NCBI RefSeq assembly: GCF_003073045.1 | Contig: NC_037590.1 | Span: forward strand, 20,548,449 to 20,612,448 | Source of the DNA: Pomacea canaliculata | Taxonomy: Eukaryota > Mollusca > Gastropoda > Architaenioglossa > Ampullariidae | Direction: 5' to 3' | Length of the DNA stretch: 64,000 nt | In this document: positions 23,701-34,063 of the stretch, in pieces | Layout: each line of letters opens with the position of its first letter | Numbering within the stretch: the stretch's first letter is position 1 | Program-made: the position numbers and the translations under genes | The notes under the pieces: model-generated | The model's input: the letters and a program-made list of their open reading frames with translations, nothing else | Database searches by the model: none | What the model was told of the DNA's origin: nothing

Positions 23701-26700
23701 AAGAACAGGTCTCTGTTGGTTTTACTTATTGTTTCGAGTAGACACTGGAAGTAGAAATTCACGGGACACTTTCTTGACCTTTAATTGACATACCTACTGA
23801 ATTGCCCGAGCATTCAAAGCACACTCTGTAGCCTGGATTGGTGCGGTTGATGTTTTTTTGTACTCTTCCCAGGTACGAATATGGCTGCTGAGCGGCCGTT
23901 ACATCGGCACCTGCGGCGAACCCTGGCAAAGCCTCATCAGTCCCCAGCAGAAGATGGTCCAACTGCGTCACCTTCCTAGCGAACTACGGCACTGTCTTTC
24001 AGCGCGAACTTTTAAAGTCATCCAAGTTGGGGCCAAACACCTGCTGTGGGACAAGGCTATTAGACTAGTCAAGCAGCATCTTCGAGGAAGACAGGTCTGA
24101 AGGCATTCTTAGCTTTCTAAAGGGAGAGTTATCAGCTACACAAAAAGAAGGTGTACTTATATGTATACCTAAAATGGATAAGCCCAGATATCAAATCAAG
24201 AACTGGAAGCCAATCACTCTCTTAAATGTGATATATAAGATTGATGCAGCATGCATTATGAATAGAATGAAAAAAGTTTTACCATCTCTTATCCATGAGG
24301 ATCAGTCTGGCTTCATCCGTGGAAGATACCTTGGGGTGATATTAGACTGATATACGATCTGATCTGATATTTAAATGAAAATAACCTAGTTTACTACTAT
24401 GCCTTAGTTGGAGTTTTATGCTTAATGTTCTATATTTCTTTGGATTTAGCCCCCTTTTCTGTTAATGGATCACCACCTTTTATACAAATATTAAATCAAG
24501 TGTGTCAGTGAATGGCACACTATCAGAATGGTTCCAAATTAGAAGAGGATGCAGGCAGGGGGACCCCATCTCGCCTTATTTATTCATTTTGGGAGTAGAA
24601 ATTCTAGCTATTATGATCAGGAAAAACAAATATCTGAAAGGTATAAAAATTCATAACTCTGAAAGTAAAATAGTGCAATATGCAGATGATACAGAACTTA
24701 CGTTGGAAGACGATAGACTCTCTTTGAAGAAACTATAAGCACTTTTGATATATTTGGAAAGATAGAACTAAACACCGAAAAATCAAGTGCAGTATGGCTG
24801 GGGAGTAAATCAAACTCACTGATTAAGTTTTTACCACATTTACAGATGCAGTGGTAATCCAGAAAAAAATTTAAATTCTTGGTCTTTGGTTTACAAATAA
24901 CCTAAAAAACTATAAAATTAAACTACGATAGTAAACTTGCTGAAAATTAGAATTGTGTACAAAATATGGTTAAAGAGACATGTAACTCCATGAGGGAGAG
25001 TAGCAATACTTAAGTCCTTAATTTTGTCAAAATTAGTATACCTGTGGTTACTACTGCCTAACCCTCCAGACTTTATTATAAATGACATACTGAAATTTAT
25101 CTTTAGGTTTGTTTGGAATGAAAAAATGATAAAATTAGTAGAAAAATATCCATTAAAGGGATTCTAAAGGCAAAATAAAACTGCTTAGAATCGCTTAAAG
25201 AGTATGATAAATTTGAATCTCGTCTATTTATATGTGTGTTCATGCGGAAAACGCTGAAGGATTTTAGTAGAATGTTGTGTTTAATAAAAGAAATTACACG
25301 GGACCCTTTTTTTGCTTCCACGAAGTCCCATTCTCCATCACGTGACCCTATGACGTGGGGTTTCCATAGTGAGAACCAAGCCTCGAGAATGTGCTGCACC
25401 CGATTGCCACGAAAAGATGGAAAAGATTCAAAATTTTCTTTTCATCAGTTTCCGAAAGACAGAGCATTACAAGCCTTACACACAGTGTGCGTCATACGAA
25501 TAAACAGACGACGACAAATCTTCGCAATGACCTCAGACACTTCCTGTGCGAGTGACGTCACAAGGAGACTGATGTCACAAGGAGACTCGTCTGCTTGACC
25601 ATCTCGTGAAGCTATCGTGGTTACTCGGCGGAAGGACACAAGGGTCGATTTCACTGGATTTTTTCAATTTTTATAAACATCGGCAACCGAAATAGTGCTA
25701 ATAAGTGTAATTAAGGAGAAACGAATCCATTTATTTCTCCTGTATGCTGCTCTCGTGCTCTGTAATTGTAACTAAATATATTTTTGAAACTTTTGACCGT
25801 CGCCAGAGCCTTATCACAAGCCTTGAGTATCCCTTTAAAAATATCTATGCTGGAGGCATGGGCATACCCGATGTTAAATCTTATGTGAATGCTTTTAAAA
25901 TTATCATGGCTGTGGAAAATAAAGAAAACCAGCCACAGCTGGAAAAAAATCTTTTGTCATCACAAAAATAAAAGGTTATTTGGACAAAGTGGATCATACA
26001 GTTTGCCACTTTATAAATGCAAATAGCTTCTGGGCGGATGTATTAAAAGCGTACATGATATTTGGAGAGAATATAGCGTGAAAAACATGAAGAAACTTTG
26101 TCAGAACCTATCTTTTAGGTAATGACAAAATAACAATTGGAAATAAGCCAATTCTCTGTCTAATCATCTTTGCTTTGTTTTGTGTGAAGAAGGTACCGTG
26201 AAAAATGCCCTGGAGCATTTTTTCGTAAAATGTTTTTCGTGTGTGTTACAGTATAAAGAAAAAGTCACCGGAAAAGAAAAAAAAGAAGAGAAAACGGTTA
26301 GTATTTTCAAAATATTGGTTACCTTATGTAAGACATTCCTTTTTAGTGGTATTCGAACGAATTTTTATTTTTGAAATGGTTGTTATTGTCTACTGTATTT
26401 AGTATTTACATCAGCACCTATTTAGTGAAATGTATTTTCAAAATATCGCTTTTTCCCCGATGTTCTACCATGAATATTACGGGGTTTTATTTTTCAGAAG
26501 TCATCAGAAAGTCTCGACCAGGAGTGGAGGAATCCTAGAAGAAGCAGTATATTGGGCTCAACATATAAACCTAACCTTCACTACAAACCCCGCCCAGCCA
26601 TATTCACCCAGAATAACATCAAGAAGGTGAATATAGTAATTTATATCGGAGTTGCATATGCGACCAAAATATTTAAAACAATCAATAAAGATTCCAAAAG

Positions 26701-28187
26701 ATTCAATCAGAAGCAAAATAACAAAATCATAAGAGGGTGAGCACTTAAACAAATTATGTGCCAGTAACAGTGGACTGGATATAAGGCTTCTCTGGCGCTC
26801 AGTATGGACCGCAAAAAGAGCCGGAACGTCCAGGTGGAATCGTCCATGGAGATCATTAGTCGCAAACAGTAATGAGCCATTAGTCGCGAACGGACGAACA
26901 GATCACTCGTGTCTTATAGTCTATTGTGTTTTCGGATTATTGGCTCTGAGCCGTGGTAAGTGGGAATCAATGACTTTTACAAATAAATAAATAAGTGACA
27001 AACATATTGCAAGTATACAGCTGACATTAAGAATCATTAGCGTGATTTTATTTACATTGGCAGTCGAAGAACCCGTTGAGACCTGACAGCCTACCACTTC
27101 TCGAAATGATAATCGTTGGACTCCAGCAGTACGGATATGTCAATGATATAAGTATTCTAACTGACTGCTTAGAGTACACCATGCAACTATTTCCCAGCGA
27201 GGTGCAGGGCAGCTGGTCCCTGGTCCCCTTCGCGGTCATTGGGTGTTAAGTGATCTGTAATTCTCAGCGACTGTTTTCTTTGCAGTTTCCAGCTTTCCAC
27301 ACGTTGCCCATCTACGACATTCAAGATATACAGAAAATCTCCAAGCCGCGCTTGACATACCGACAGGATGTTCATCAAACCATGATCGTGAGTGTTTTCC
27401 ACCTTCTTGTGCTGTCATTATTGTTAGGGGCACCGGATATTGCCCGCTTGGAGAATGTCTGGACCAACTTACTACACTTGTGACTAACGACAGGGGAACC
27501 CAAATAGCGTCTGATTGTGTGTGTTTGGTGTGTGTGCTGTGTGTGTGTGTGTGTGACAGTGTGTGTGTGTGTGTGCACGGACTGATTCCTTCTCGGTATG
27601 TGGCCAAAACCATGGTAAGTGGGGTGTGAATGGAGGGGAGGTGGGTGGGTAGAGAACTATGACATTCAAGGACAAGCCTGCTTAAGCGAATTGCGATGTT
27701 TAAAAGCAAAAGAACTTGCTAAATTTAAAATGTCCACTTTATTTATTGCACGACATTACCGATAAGAACGTGCTGTGGCGCATGATAGAAAACATTTTGT
27801 ATGAGCTGCGTGTCAGTAGTAGATTCAAAATAGTAAGTGATATCTGCTTTCCAGTTCCATATAGCGACTGACGAACGAACGAACTGCCAAAGTAGAGCTG
27901 AAGTTAAATTGTAGTAAACCTTCTGTTTGAAAAACTGCTTTTATCTTTTTTAAAAATATTTTAACAGCCATTACTGGACGAAAGCCAAAAGTTGTTTCAA
28001 GAAGTCTAGAACGGTGGCATTGAATAAAACGAACAACGCGAAGTTACCTCCCATTGGCCTGAAAAAGCACAGGATCTCTCCGTCGATCAGCGATCAGGTC
28101 TTTGAAGGTCTCAGCAGTCACAGTGGTACCAGCAGTCACCTGCCGTCAATTGACGACCGCAGCGACGATGGGAAAGCTGGTATCTAG
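14730..28187 (+). CDS. EF-hand-like/WD40 repeat protein, copy 2 (tandem paralogue), 15 exons, frame-damaged in the assembly
   Basis: Exons: 14730-15100, 16026-16306, 16728-16953, 18672-18911, 19430-19757, 20169-20459, 20866-21121, 21471-21727, 22825-23067, 23529-23675, 23873-24094, 26252-26296, 26498-26626, 27286-27387, 27968-28187. Exons 1, 2, 6 and 9 have exactly the same length as in copy 1 (371, 281, 291, 243 nt) and intron phases are shared. The EF-hand-like region reads FMEPWGG, LTKSQFCEVIKKT and NNEIESLFEKT. Blades include GLISMWTL, GCLNATVFVWNF, GGFITVWDVY, GATDGTINLWNF, ASYDGDVIVIK and RGYVRVWDL. Exon 8 has three indels, exon 10 has a frame break near its 5' end, and exon 15 is out of frame with exon 14 (in-frame TAG at 28007-28009, while the conserved tail VALNKTNNAKLPPI lies in another frame). 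Intron 11 holds an L1-like relic. It is either a decaying copy or an active gene with assembly errors. The start is by analogy with copy 1; an ATG 39 nt upstream is in frame. Confidence 0.75.
18098..18300 (+). mobile_element. tRNA-derived SINE fragment
   Basis: Within intron 3 of copy 2, a segment with GTAGAATGGGTACCTG, a TAGGGTAGCAGTTGG stretch, a GGGAGACGAGACAGGC stretch and then CTCTCACTAAAGG matches in order the body of the SINE at about 38775-38990 (GTAGAATGGGTATCTG, GTTAGGCAGCAAGAGAG, CTCTCACAAAATTG). GATTCAATACCC upstream resembles a degraded B box. The copy is old and diverged. Confidence 0.5.
21420..21442 (+). repeat. (TG)n microsatellite
   Basis: A short TG run follows a CA-rich stretch at about 21377-21420, just upstream of exon 8 of copy 2. 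It does not contain a gene. Confidence 0.85.
21471..21727 (+). other. Exon 8 of copy 2: near-identical to copy 1 but with three indels
   Basis: From about 21524 the exon matches copy 1 exon 8 (6511-6715) with roughly five substitutions and three small indels in about 204 nt. The indels are one base-level shift at GAGGGACGAG, one extra C in CTCCCACAC, and two bases missing in TTCGGCTGG. The three together restore frame, but internally the reading frame stops at TGC TGA. The exon start after the AG at 21469-21470 gives the required phase and encodes a Lys- then Asp/Glu-rich segment that copy 1 lacks. Confidence 0.6.
21835..21967 (-). mobile_element. tRNA-derived SINE
   Basis: Read on the minus strand, this begins with GGCGGTAGGGTGGCGTAACA, an A-box-like tRNA head. 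It continues with a B-box-like GGGTTCAGTTCTCG and then CTCGGGCACGCTGTTCTTTC. The same body (CTCGTCTCAGACATGCTGTTC) occurs in the plus-strand SINE at about 38563-38757. It is located in intron 8 of copy 2. Confidence 0.65.
24119..26110 (+). mobile_element. L1-like non-LTR retrotransposon relic in intron 11 of copy 2
   Basis: Broken reading frames contain reverse-transcriptase motifs in the right order: NWKPITLLN then DQSGFIRGR (about 24205-24330), RRGCRQGDPISPYLF then EILAIMIRKN and QYADD (about 24540-24690), then a late L1-type GGMGIPDVKSY (about 25853-25890). The catalytic YADD box is still readable, but stop codons and frameshifts separate the blocks, and the endonuclease and ORF1 are not seen, so this is 5'-truncated and inactive. 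It is inserted between exon 11 (ends 24094) and exon 12 (starts 26252) in the same orientation as the host gene. The L1 clade is inferred from the GDP-SPYLF and GG-G-PD motifs. Confidence 0.75.
25236..25700 (+). mobile_element. Inserted fragment with THAP-like zinc-finger coding trace
   Basis: This segment interrupts the L1-like relic. A frame at 25236-25598 contains RMCCTRLPRKDGKDSKFSFH followed directly by QFPKD, and further on RRRQIFAMTSDTS. The spacing of a Cys pair, then F-H-x-F-P-K-D, then R-x-I-F-x-M-T resembles the THAP domain of P-element-type transposases and domesticated proteins. The central Trp and the final C-x2-H pair are not readable in a single frame, so this is at best a degraded fragment. 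It could be from a DNA transposon or a captured host exon. Confidence 0.4.
27518..27577 (+). repeat. (GT)n microsatellite
   Basis: Imperfect GT/TG repeat in the last intron of copy 2. The apparent minus-strand Thr/His ORFs across it are repeat artefacts. Confidence 0.9.
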
Positions 28188-28404
28188 GATTCCATATGAG
28201 AACTCCCCATGCAAAGCGTCCTGCTGCTTACCTCCCTTTGTGGTACAAGGGGTTCACTAAGCCACGACTAATGTGTGGTTGATGAACATCAAAGTACATG
28301 GCTTTTTTCTATAGATGTTGATGAAGAAAAGGAGAGGGGCTGATTTTGTAGACCGAAAGACTGAATATTAAGCACTTTTTTTTGACTTTAAAAGTGAAAA
28401 TTAG

Positions 28405-28775
28405 TATCTTGACTGAACACTAAGATGTATCACTAAAAACTGCTTCGCTGACCACTAAACACTCGTTTGACATAACACTTAAACTTGTCGACTGGGCACT
28501 AAACATATGCTGACTGAACAAAAATCTGTTCAATTCAATACTTAAGCGCTGACCAATCACTAACCACTTGTAAACACTTGTTGGCCAAGCACTCAAAGCA
28601 TGTTGAATGAACAGTGAACACTTGTTGACTAAGCAAAAATAGTTGTTCAGTGACTCTACTAAAAACTGAACAGCTGTTGACGAAACACTAAACAGTTGTC
28701 AACTGAACATTGAACATGTGCTGACTAAAACTAAGCATTTGTTTACTCAGCACTGAAGATGTGTTGACAAAAGTC
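28405..28775 (+). repeat. Degenerate minisatellite with TTGACTGAACACTAAACA-type units
   Basis: Roughly fifteen diverged units of about 22-30 bases repeat the words TGTTGACT, GAACA or AGCA, and CACTAAACA, for example at 28450-28500, 28600-28640 and 28675-28715. Unit lengths vary and no two units are identical, so this is an old tandem array. It lies about 220 bases after the stop of copy 2, probably within its 3' UTR or flank. Confidence 0.7.
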
Positions 28776-29329
28776 CTTGTGATCAGATGAGCAAAATTTT
28801 AGGTTTCATGCAGTCAGGCTCTCTGCTTGCAAGCATGCTGTTGTGCGTGACTGGTAAATAATGATAAAAAGAGAAAATCACGTGACATCCTACGTTAGTT
28901 TGTATAGTAACTCTGTTGGGAAAATACTTCTGTGTAAATGCTAGCTCATTGATGCTGTTATGAAAAAAACATTTCATGACAATATTGAGGGTCTCTATAC
29001 TGTTTATATTTTTTCAAGTCGATATTGTAAAGACTCTCATGTTCTGTAAAGGAAAATGTCAACTTGACAAACATATACAATGGTCATTTATGCGTAGTCG
29101 TTACCGACATATTGTTCGCTAGTTTAGAAAAATTTACTGAAGTATTTAAAGTGTATACATTTATATATTTTTTTAATTTATACATTTATTTTATATTTTG
29201 AAAGTTATATATTCATTACCAAGACATCAAAGGGTGTTTTGATAAAATTTTAAGAATATTTGACTAATTAAAACTTTTAGCCAGTGACTTTTTATCTTAA
29301 TACAGAGAATACTAAATCGTGTCACAAAG

Positions 29330-29526
29330 GACGTTTGCGTGAGCGCACGCGTGTCTGTGTGTCAGAGAGCGATGATTTGAATGAAGGCAAGCACATTTGT
29401 AAAACTCATTCTACATCAATTGACAATGTGTGGATTATGCGAATATAATGTGTGTAAAACACCTTGAGTTCCCCTTCATTCACAAATAAACTTTAATAAT
29501 AATCATCATAATCATAATAATATATT
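29330..29526 (+). mobile_element. SINE-like 3' end with AAT-rich tail
   Basis: The order is a GTGTG/AGAGAG-rich stretch, then GTGTAAAACACCTTGAGTTC, then CACAAATAAACTTTAATAAT and an AAT/ATC-rich tail. A CACCTTGAG block followed by a simple AT-rich tail is a common 3' layout of invertebrate SINEs. The AATAAA at 29485-29490 inside it could alternatively serve as a polyadenylation signal for copy 2. Confidence 0.4.
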
Positions 29527-30081
29527 TATTTTAAATATCTCGCTTCCAAACCCTCCTTTTCAATGTTTTTCATTGTTCATGCCGAACCCGGAGCATGCAG
29601 ACAGAAAGCCGTACTATCTTCTGAACTGTGACTGTTTATTTGGAACGAAAGACATTTGTATATTTACACAATGTATGCACAACCAAGTGAGTGCCTTGTT
29701 CTCTCAATACCACAATTCCTAATATCTTTTCCCTTCCTCTTAATCCCTCTTTATCCTTAGCCACCTATTTATTGCCAGGATTTGCGTACACCCATTGAAC
29801 ACTCGTAGAAAAACACACACACACACACAAATTCATGCTCATACGCACATAATCACATTCTCCGTACATTCATTTATAGTTGCTTCAGTCATCCGCTAAG
29901 ACACATAGACATACTTATCATGTACATAAAACCTTTTTGTCAAAGGCACACAACCTCGGTAGTTCATCTTAAAATGACTAGTGCAGGTGGCAATATGTCC
30001 GTGAGATTTTTGTTTTCTCGGCAAACATTGCGATTGTCAAAAAATGCCTAAAACGCATGCCAACGTGGATCATCCTCGTTT

Positions 30082-33000
30082 TCACAGAACCTCGCAGGGT
30101 CTTGTTCGGGGCTTTTTTATTGGTTTGAAAACTCCAGCTTTGACCGCCTCGTCGAACACAGCCTTTACTCCTCTCATTGTAAGAGCGGAGCACTCGAGGT
30201 ACCTGACAGCCCCTATACGCTGCGCCAGCGTGGAACCCTGCAACATATATATAGTATAGTGTGAGAGGAAACATTAAGTACACGGTCACGTGGTCTAGGG
30301 GCCAGTTGCACAACATGTTCTAAAAAGCAAATTTAGAAAACTTTATTTCTCCTAAGCCAGTATAGATAGGCTTTGAAAGTAGTATTTTCCCCTCTAAACT
30401 TAATTCTTAAATCAGTTCGGTGCTGTTCTAAACTGACAAAAACGTATTAACATGATGACCACGATTATCACAATCAGCCTCGAGAAAGATCTCGAGGTGT
30501 TTATAAACAAACAAAAGACTCGGTGATGAGATTACGATCTCGACAGAATTGTTGAAGAAATTGCGGTGACTACTGACAAAAGCACAGTGCGAAAGTCCTA
30601 GAAAAATAAATATAGTTAGATAGGATGCGAATAGTCAAAATTTAAATACGTTAAATCTTTCAAAATATATTTTTAATTTTTCGTTTTGTTTATTTGTGCA
30701 GGCTGACTGAATGTTTATCTATGTTGTATTAATGCTATTCGCGATTTTATTTAAATAATAACCATAGTAATATTTTCAGTTAGATAATTTGCGATAGTCT
30801 ATGGCTATTTTTATTTCTTAGTCAATGACAAGCTCCTCGGTTTACCATTACCACGACGATATTGTTGACCTGTGCTTAGGCTACTAAAAAAAAAACAACA
30901 ACAACAACAACAAAAAACAAAAACAAAAACAAAAATTAAACAGATAACATTTTATCTGTTTGTTGCACATAAAATTTACTGACGCTGACCGAGAGAAGTA
31001 GCAGTTAGAGAAGTGGTGAACTGTATGCCAAGTTGTTGAAAGGGTTAGGACTTACTGATTCCCATACAACACGTAGCTAGATAATTAAAAGGAAATGCAG
31101 GTCGGTAGACTGCACATAAATTGGTGATCCTACGATATATGTCTTGAGAGTGCAGAAGACAAAAAAGCTCGTTTGCCAAAAATAAACACTTGACCTACAT
31201 CGCGTGGCGACTAATCACGGGAAGCCTGCACCGCGCACTCTTCAACTTCCCGGTGCGAGGCCCAGACTTGCACCACCTGTGCGGTCTGCTAATGTGATCG
31301 TATCTCAAGGGTTCGCCGAGTGCTGACGGGCGGGGATGGAGGATGGGAGGGTGAGAGGGCGCGATGGGAAGTCTGGCCAAAGATCGCGGGCCGTTGAGCA
31401 GCTCCACAAAAGAGGGGAAAGTGGGACACGATGTCTTTGTTATGCTTGCTAGAGTCTGAAGTATTAGTGGCTGAACAGTGTCGAAAATTACTAGGAGAAA
31501 CTCAAACTTCGAGACATAAGGGGTGGAGATGGCGAGTAGGGGTAGGGTGGGGCGAGAAAGTCGACTCATCATTACAACCCGCTTACCGTATACAGGAAGT
31601 CAGATCCTGGAAATTTTCCCTGCTGAGTATATAAATTCCCGATGACGCTCTATCTTTTAAGTTCTAAGCAAATAAGTTTACAACACACGTCAGTAATGGG
31701 GTGTGAAGGGGCTACCCCATACAAAGTACATAATATGTGAACCAGGGCAGCATAAAAGCGCCATGTCACCGACAACAAGCCGTGCTTTATAAAACCTGCG
31801 TCATCGCGTTTTTATCTACTTTTAGCCCTCAGCAGCAGAGAAAGCAAGTCTCCGCCCACTTTTTTATATTTTCTTCAATGACTTGGCATTCTATAGAATT
31901 ATAAATCTAGTCCCGGGCTTCGCCTAAAGTCCCGCTTTATACATTACATTCATGGAAAATTGATCAAAGCAAGCACGCCCTCTGACCTCGGAGTGTGAAA
32001 TGGGTGCCAGGTTCTTGGCTCGCAGCTGTTGCACAGTCTCCTTGTCATCCCGCAGATCCAGCTTGGTGCCGACCAGCAACATGGGCACATCCGGGCAGTG
32101 GTGACGCACTTCCGGGTGCCACTGCACAGCACAGACACACGACTGTTACAATACTCTCCATGGACTGTGTATCGATGGAAGGATTATATAGTTTTATTGG
32201 TGCGACCCATAAAATTTGCATGCATGGTGTAAGCTTGTTGAACCTGTTTGTGCCTTACCTTGTGCTTGATATTTTCGTAGCTGGAAGGACTTATGAGCGA
32301 ATAGCACAAAAGGAACACGTCCTGAAAATAACAAATAAGGACTTGAGAAATATTTACAATTAAAAATATTAATTAAATTAAATTTTCAGATTTTTTAAAT
32401 GAAAACAGCCACAGAGGGATGATGACGATGAACAGCTACTGCTATGTCAGTCCTCACTAAGATAGAGGGTAACGAACTGCTCCAACTAAGCCCAATAGCT
32501 CTCCTACAGATAACTGCACAGATTATGTATTCAATTCAATTCAATTCAATTTAACTTTATTATCTCACTAGGAGAAATTAAAAGACGTGGTAAAACAACT
32601 GGCTGATAATAAAACTTATAATAAAAACTTAATAACAACTTAATTCCACTCAAACTATCATCTCACACAAACACCTGCAGTCCATGTAAATACCCGACTA
32701 AATAAGAAACAACACTAAAACTATATTCACAAAACCACACACCCACACCCTCACACTCACAAATCCTTCCAATACTTATTCAGTAAGACAACAGACTGGT
32801 GTAGAAAACTATAACTGTATAACTGGCAATGACTGATAGGAAATTTCTCTCAGAGTAAATTATTTTATCTTATTGACACCGATCACATCAACAGGAAGGG
32901 GAAAGTGGAAAGGGAATGAAAGTGGTCTCCTAGCATCTTTGTCTTCACGAGAACTGAGACCTACCGTGCCTGGATATGACAGCGGCCGGATGCGGTCGTA

Positions 33001-33176
33001 ATCTTCTTGGCCGGCTGTATCCCACAGCCCCAGCTCGTACAGCTCTCCGTTGACATGCACGTGGGCTATGTCGTTATCAAACCTGTCAACCCAGGTCAGA
33101 GGCGTTACATAAGCGTTCACACTTTTTTTGTCAGCCAAAACACCAAGTCTCTGAACAAATTTATTTTTCTTAGTTC

Positions 33177-33222
<46 letters not shown>

Positions 33223-34063
33223 ATTAAAATTGTAATATTTATCGAACTTTGCACGATAACTTTCAATAAATATTTTGGAATTATTCTGAGAGCTGTGTAA
33301 CAGGGTCCTGCCTTATACTTACACTGTGGGTATGTATTCGCCAGGAAACATTTTCCTTGTGTAACTCATAAAAAGACTTGTCTTTCCAACAGCCCTGAAA
33401 CAAAATGGCAGTAAGAAGTGACACCAGAATAACAGCCTTGAAAATAACAGCATTAGAAGTAGCTCAATAGTTATTGTTAAGTACGGCCCTGTAGAAATAA
33501 TTACATGTTTCGTGAAGAAAAAGCTTCACTCAGCACCTAAGTGCCCAGCCCATTCTTCACGGGATGCTTCTTGAACTACTTTAGCGCCAGACCGTACAAG
33601 GGAGGGATCAAAGCAATAGAGACTTGATGAAAGTAGCTTTCTTCTGTACACTTATGCAATATTGCAGAACCTAGTTGTGTCAGCCATGCAGGCACTTGTC
33701 TTTCTTCTAATGAACACTCGTGTACCACCCTTGCTTCTCATCAAAGTCATGGAGACCTGGTTGGTCCAGCTCGCCGTCAAGAAATGATATAGTCTGTGCA
33801 GATGTTTGGGAACAATGCATGGACTTGCATCCGAGCAGTGGCATAGAGAGATTCGCGCGAGTGGAGTTTGACCCTAAGCAGGAATCGGAAGGAAACACAA
33901 GTGACCTCTCAAGTTCCTAGCCTTTGACCCGATGAAACACAACGCACCTTCGCCAATGCCTTCGTGAGGAATACATCGCAAAAAAAAAAATAAAAATGTC
34001 ATCCAACATAATTTTCTCCACTCACCCATCGCCAACAACCACGCATTTGATGTGTCGCTGCAT
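30082..34063 (-). CDS. Divergent Rac-like small GTPase, six exons, 193 aa
   Basis: Exons (minus strand, 5' to 3'): 34063-34026, 33394-33323, 33082-32965, 32321-32259, 32121-31987, 30237-30082 (stop TGA). All introns are GT-AG, and the exons total 582 nt = 193 aa plus stop. The protein starts [13 protein letters not shown]. It carries the P-loop GDGAVGKTS, switch [23 protein letters not shown] with the catalytic Gln at 62, GTKLDLRDD for guanine specificity and ECSAL. It ends in a basic stretch (KKPRTR) and CaaX box CEVL, predicted to be geranylgeranylated. Compared with Rac1 it has one extra N-terminal residue, Ser for Cys18, Asp for Tyr40, and no Cys178 equivalent. Intron positions match the neighbouring Rac1 gene exactly. 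It should cycle GTP/GDP at membranes; effector choice is probably altered. Intron 2 has a CT microsatellite and intron 5 (1.75 kb) a GC-rich patch at about 31200-31420. Confidence 0.92.
32522..32580 (-). mobile_element. Probable non-LTR or SINE tail with (ATTGA)n repeat
   Basis: Read on the minus strand, a GTGAGATAATAAAGTT segment is followed by four ATTGA-type units. Such pentamer tails typically mark the 3' end of a retroposed element, and the body would extend to higher coordinates (up to about 32860), but I see no coding trace there. It lies in intron 3 of the Rac-like gene. Confidence 0.35.
33181..33217 (+). repeat. (CT)n microsatellite
   Basis: An uninterrupted TC run of about 18 units in intron 2 of the Rac-like gene, followed by TGTGTG. 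Confidence 0.95.

Larger units (their letters stand above)
28188..30081. other. Intergenic/3' flank between copy 2 and the Rac-like gene
   Basis: This contains the probable 3' UTR of copy 2, a degenerate minisatellite (28405-28775), a SINE-like element with an AT-rich tail (about 29330-29526) and short CA runs (29813-29828). The two genes converge here (copy 2 on +, the Rac-like gene on -). No additional coding exon is evident. Confidence 0.5.

Noticed and set aside
28405-28775. Regularly spaced repeats considered as a CRISPR-like array
   Set aside because: This is eukaryotic DNA, the units are diverged and of variable length, and there are no unique spacers.
30044-30259. Plus-strand ORF over the last exon of the Rac-like gene
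   Set aside because: This is an antisense shadow; the minus strand encodes the conserved ECSAL block and CaaX end with correct splice phase.
31195-31634. GC-rich patch with ORFs on both strands in intron 5 of the Rac-like gene
   Set aside because: The base composition differs from its surroundings but I see no motif, splice-bounded exon or repeat signature.
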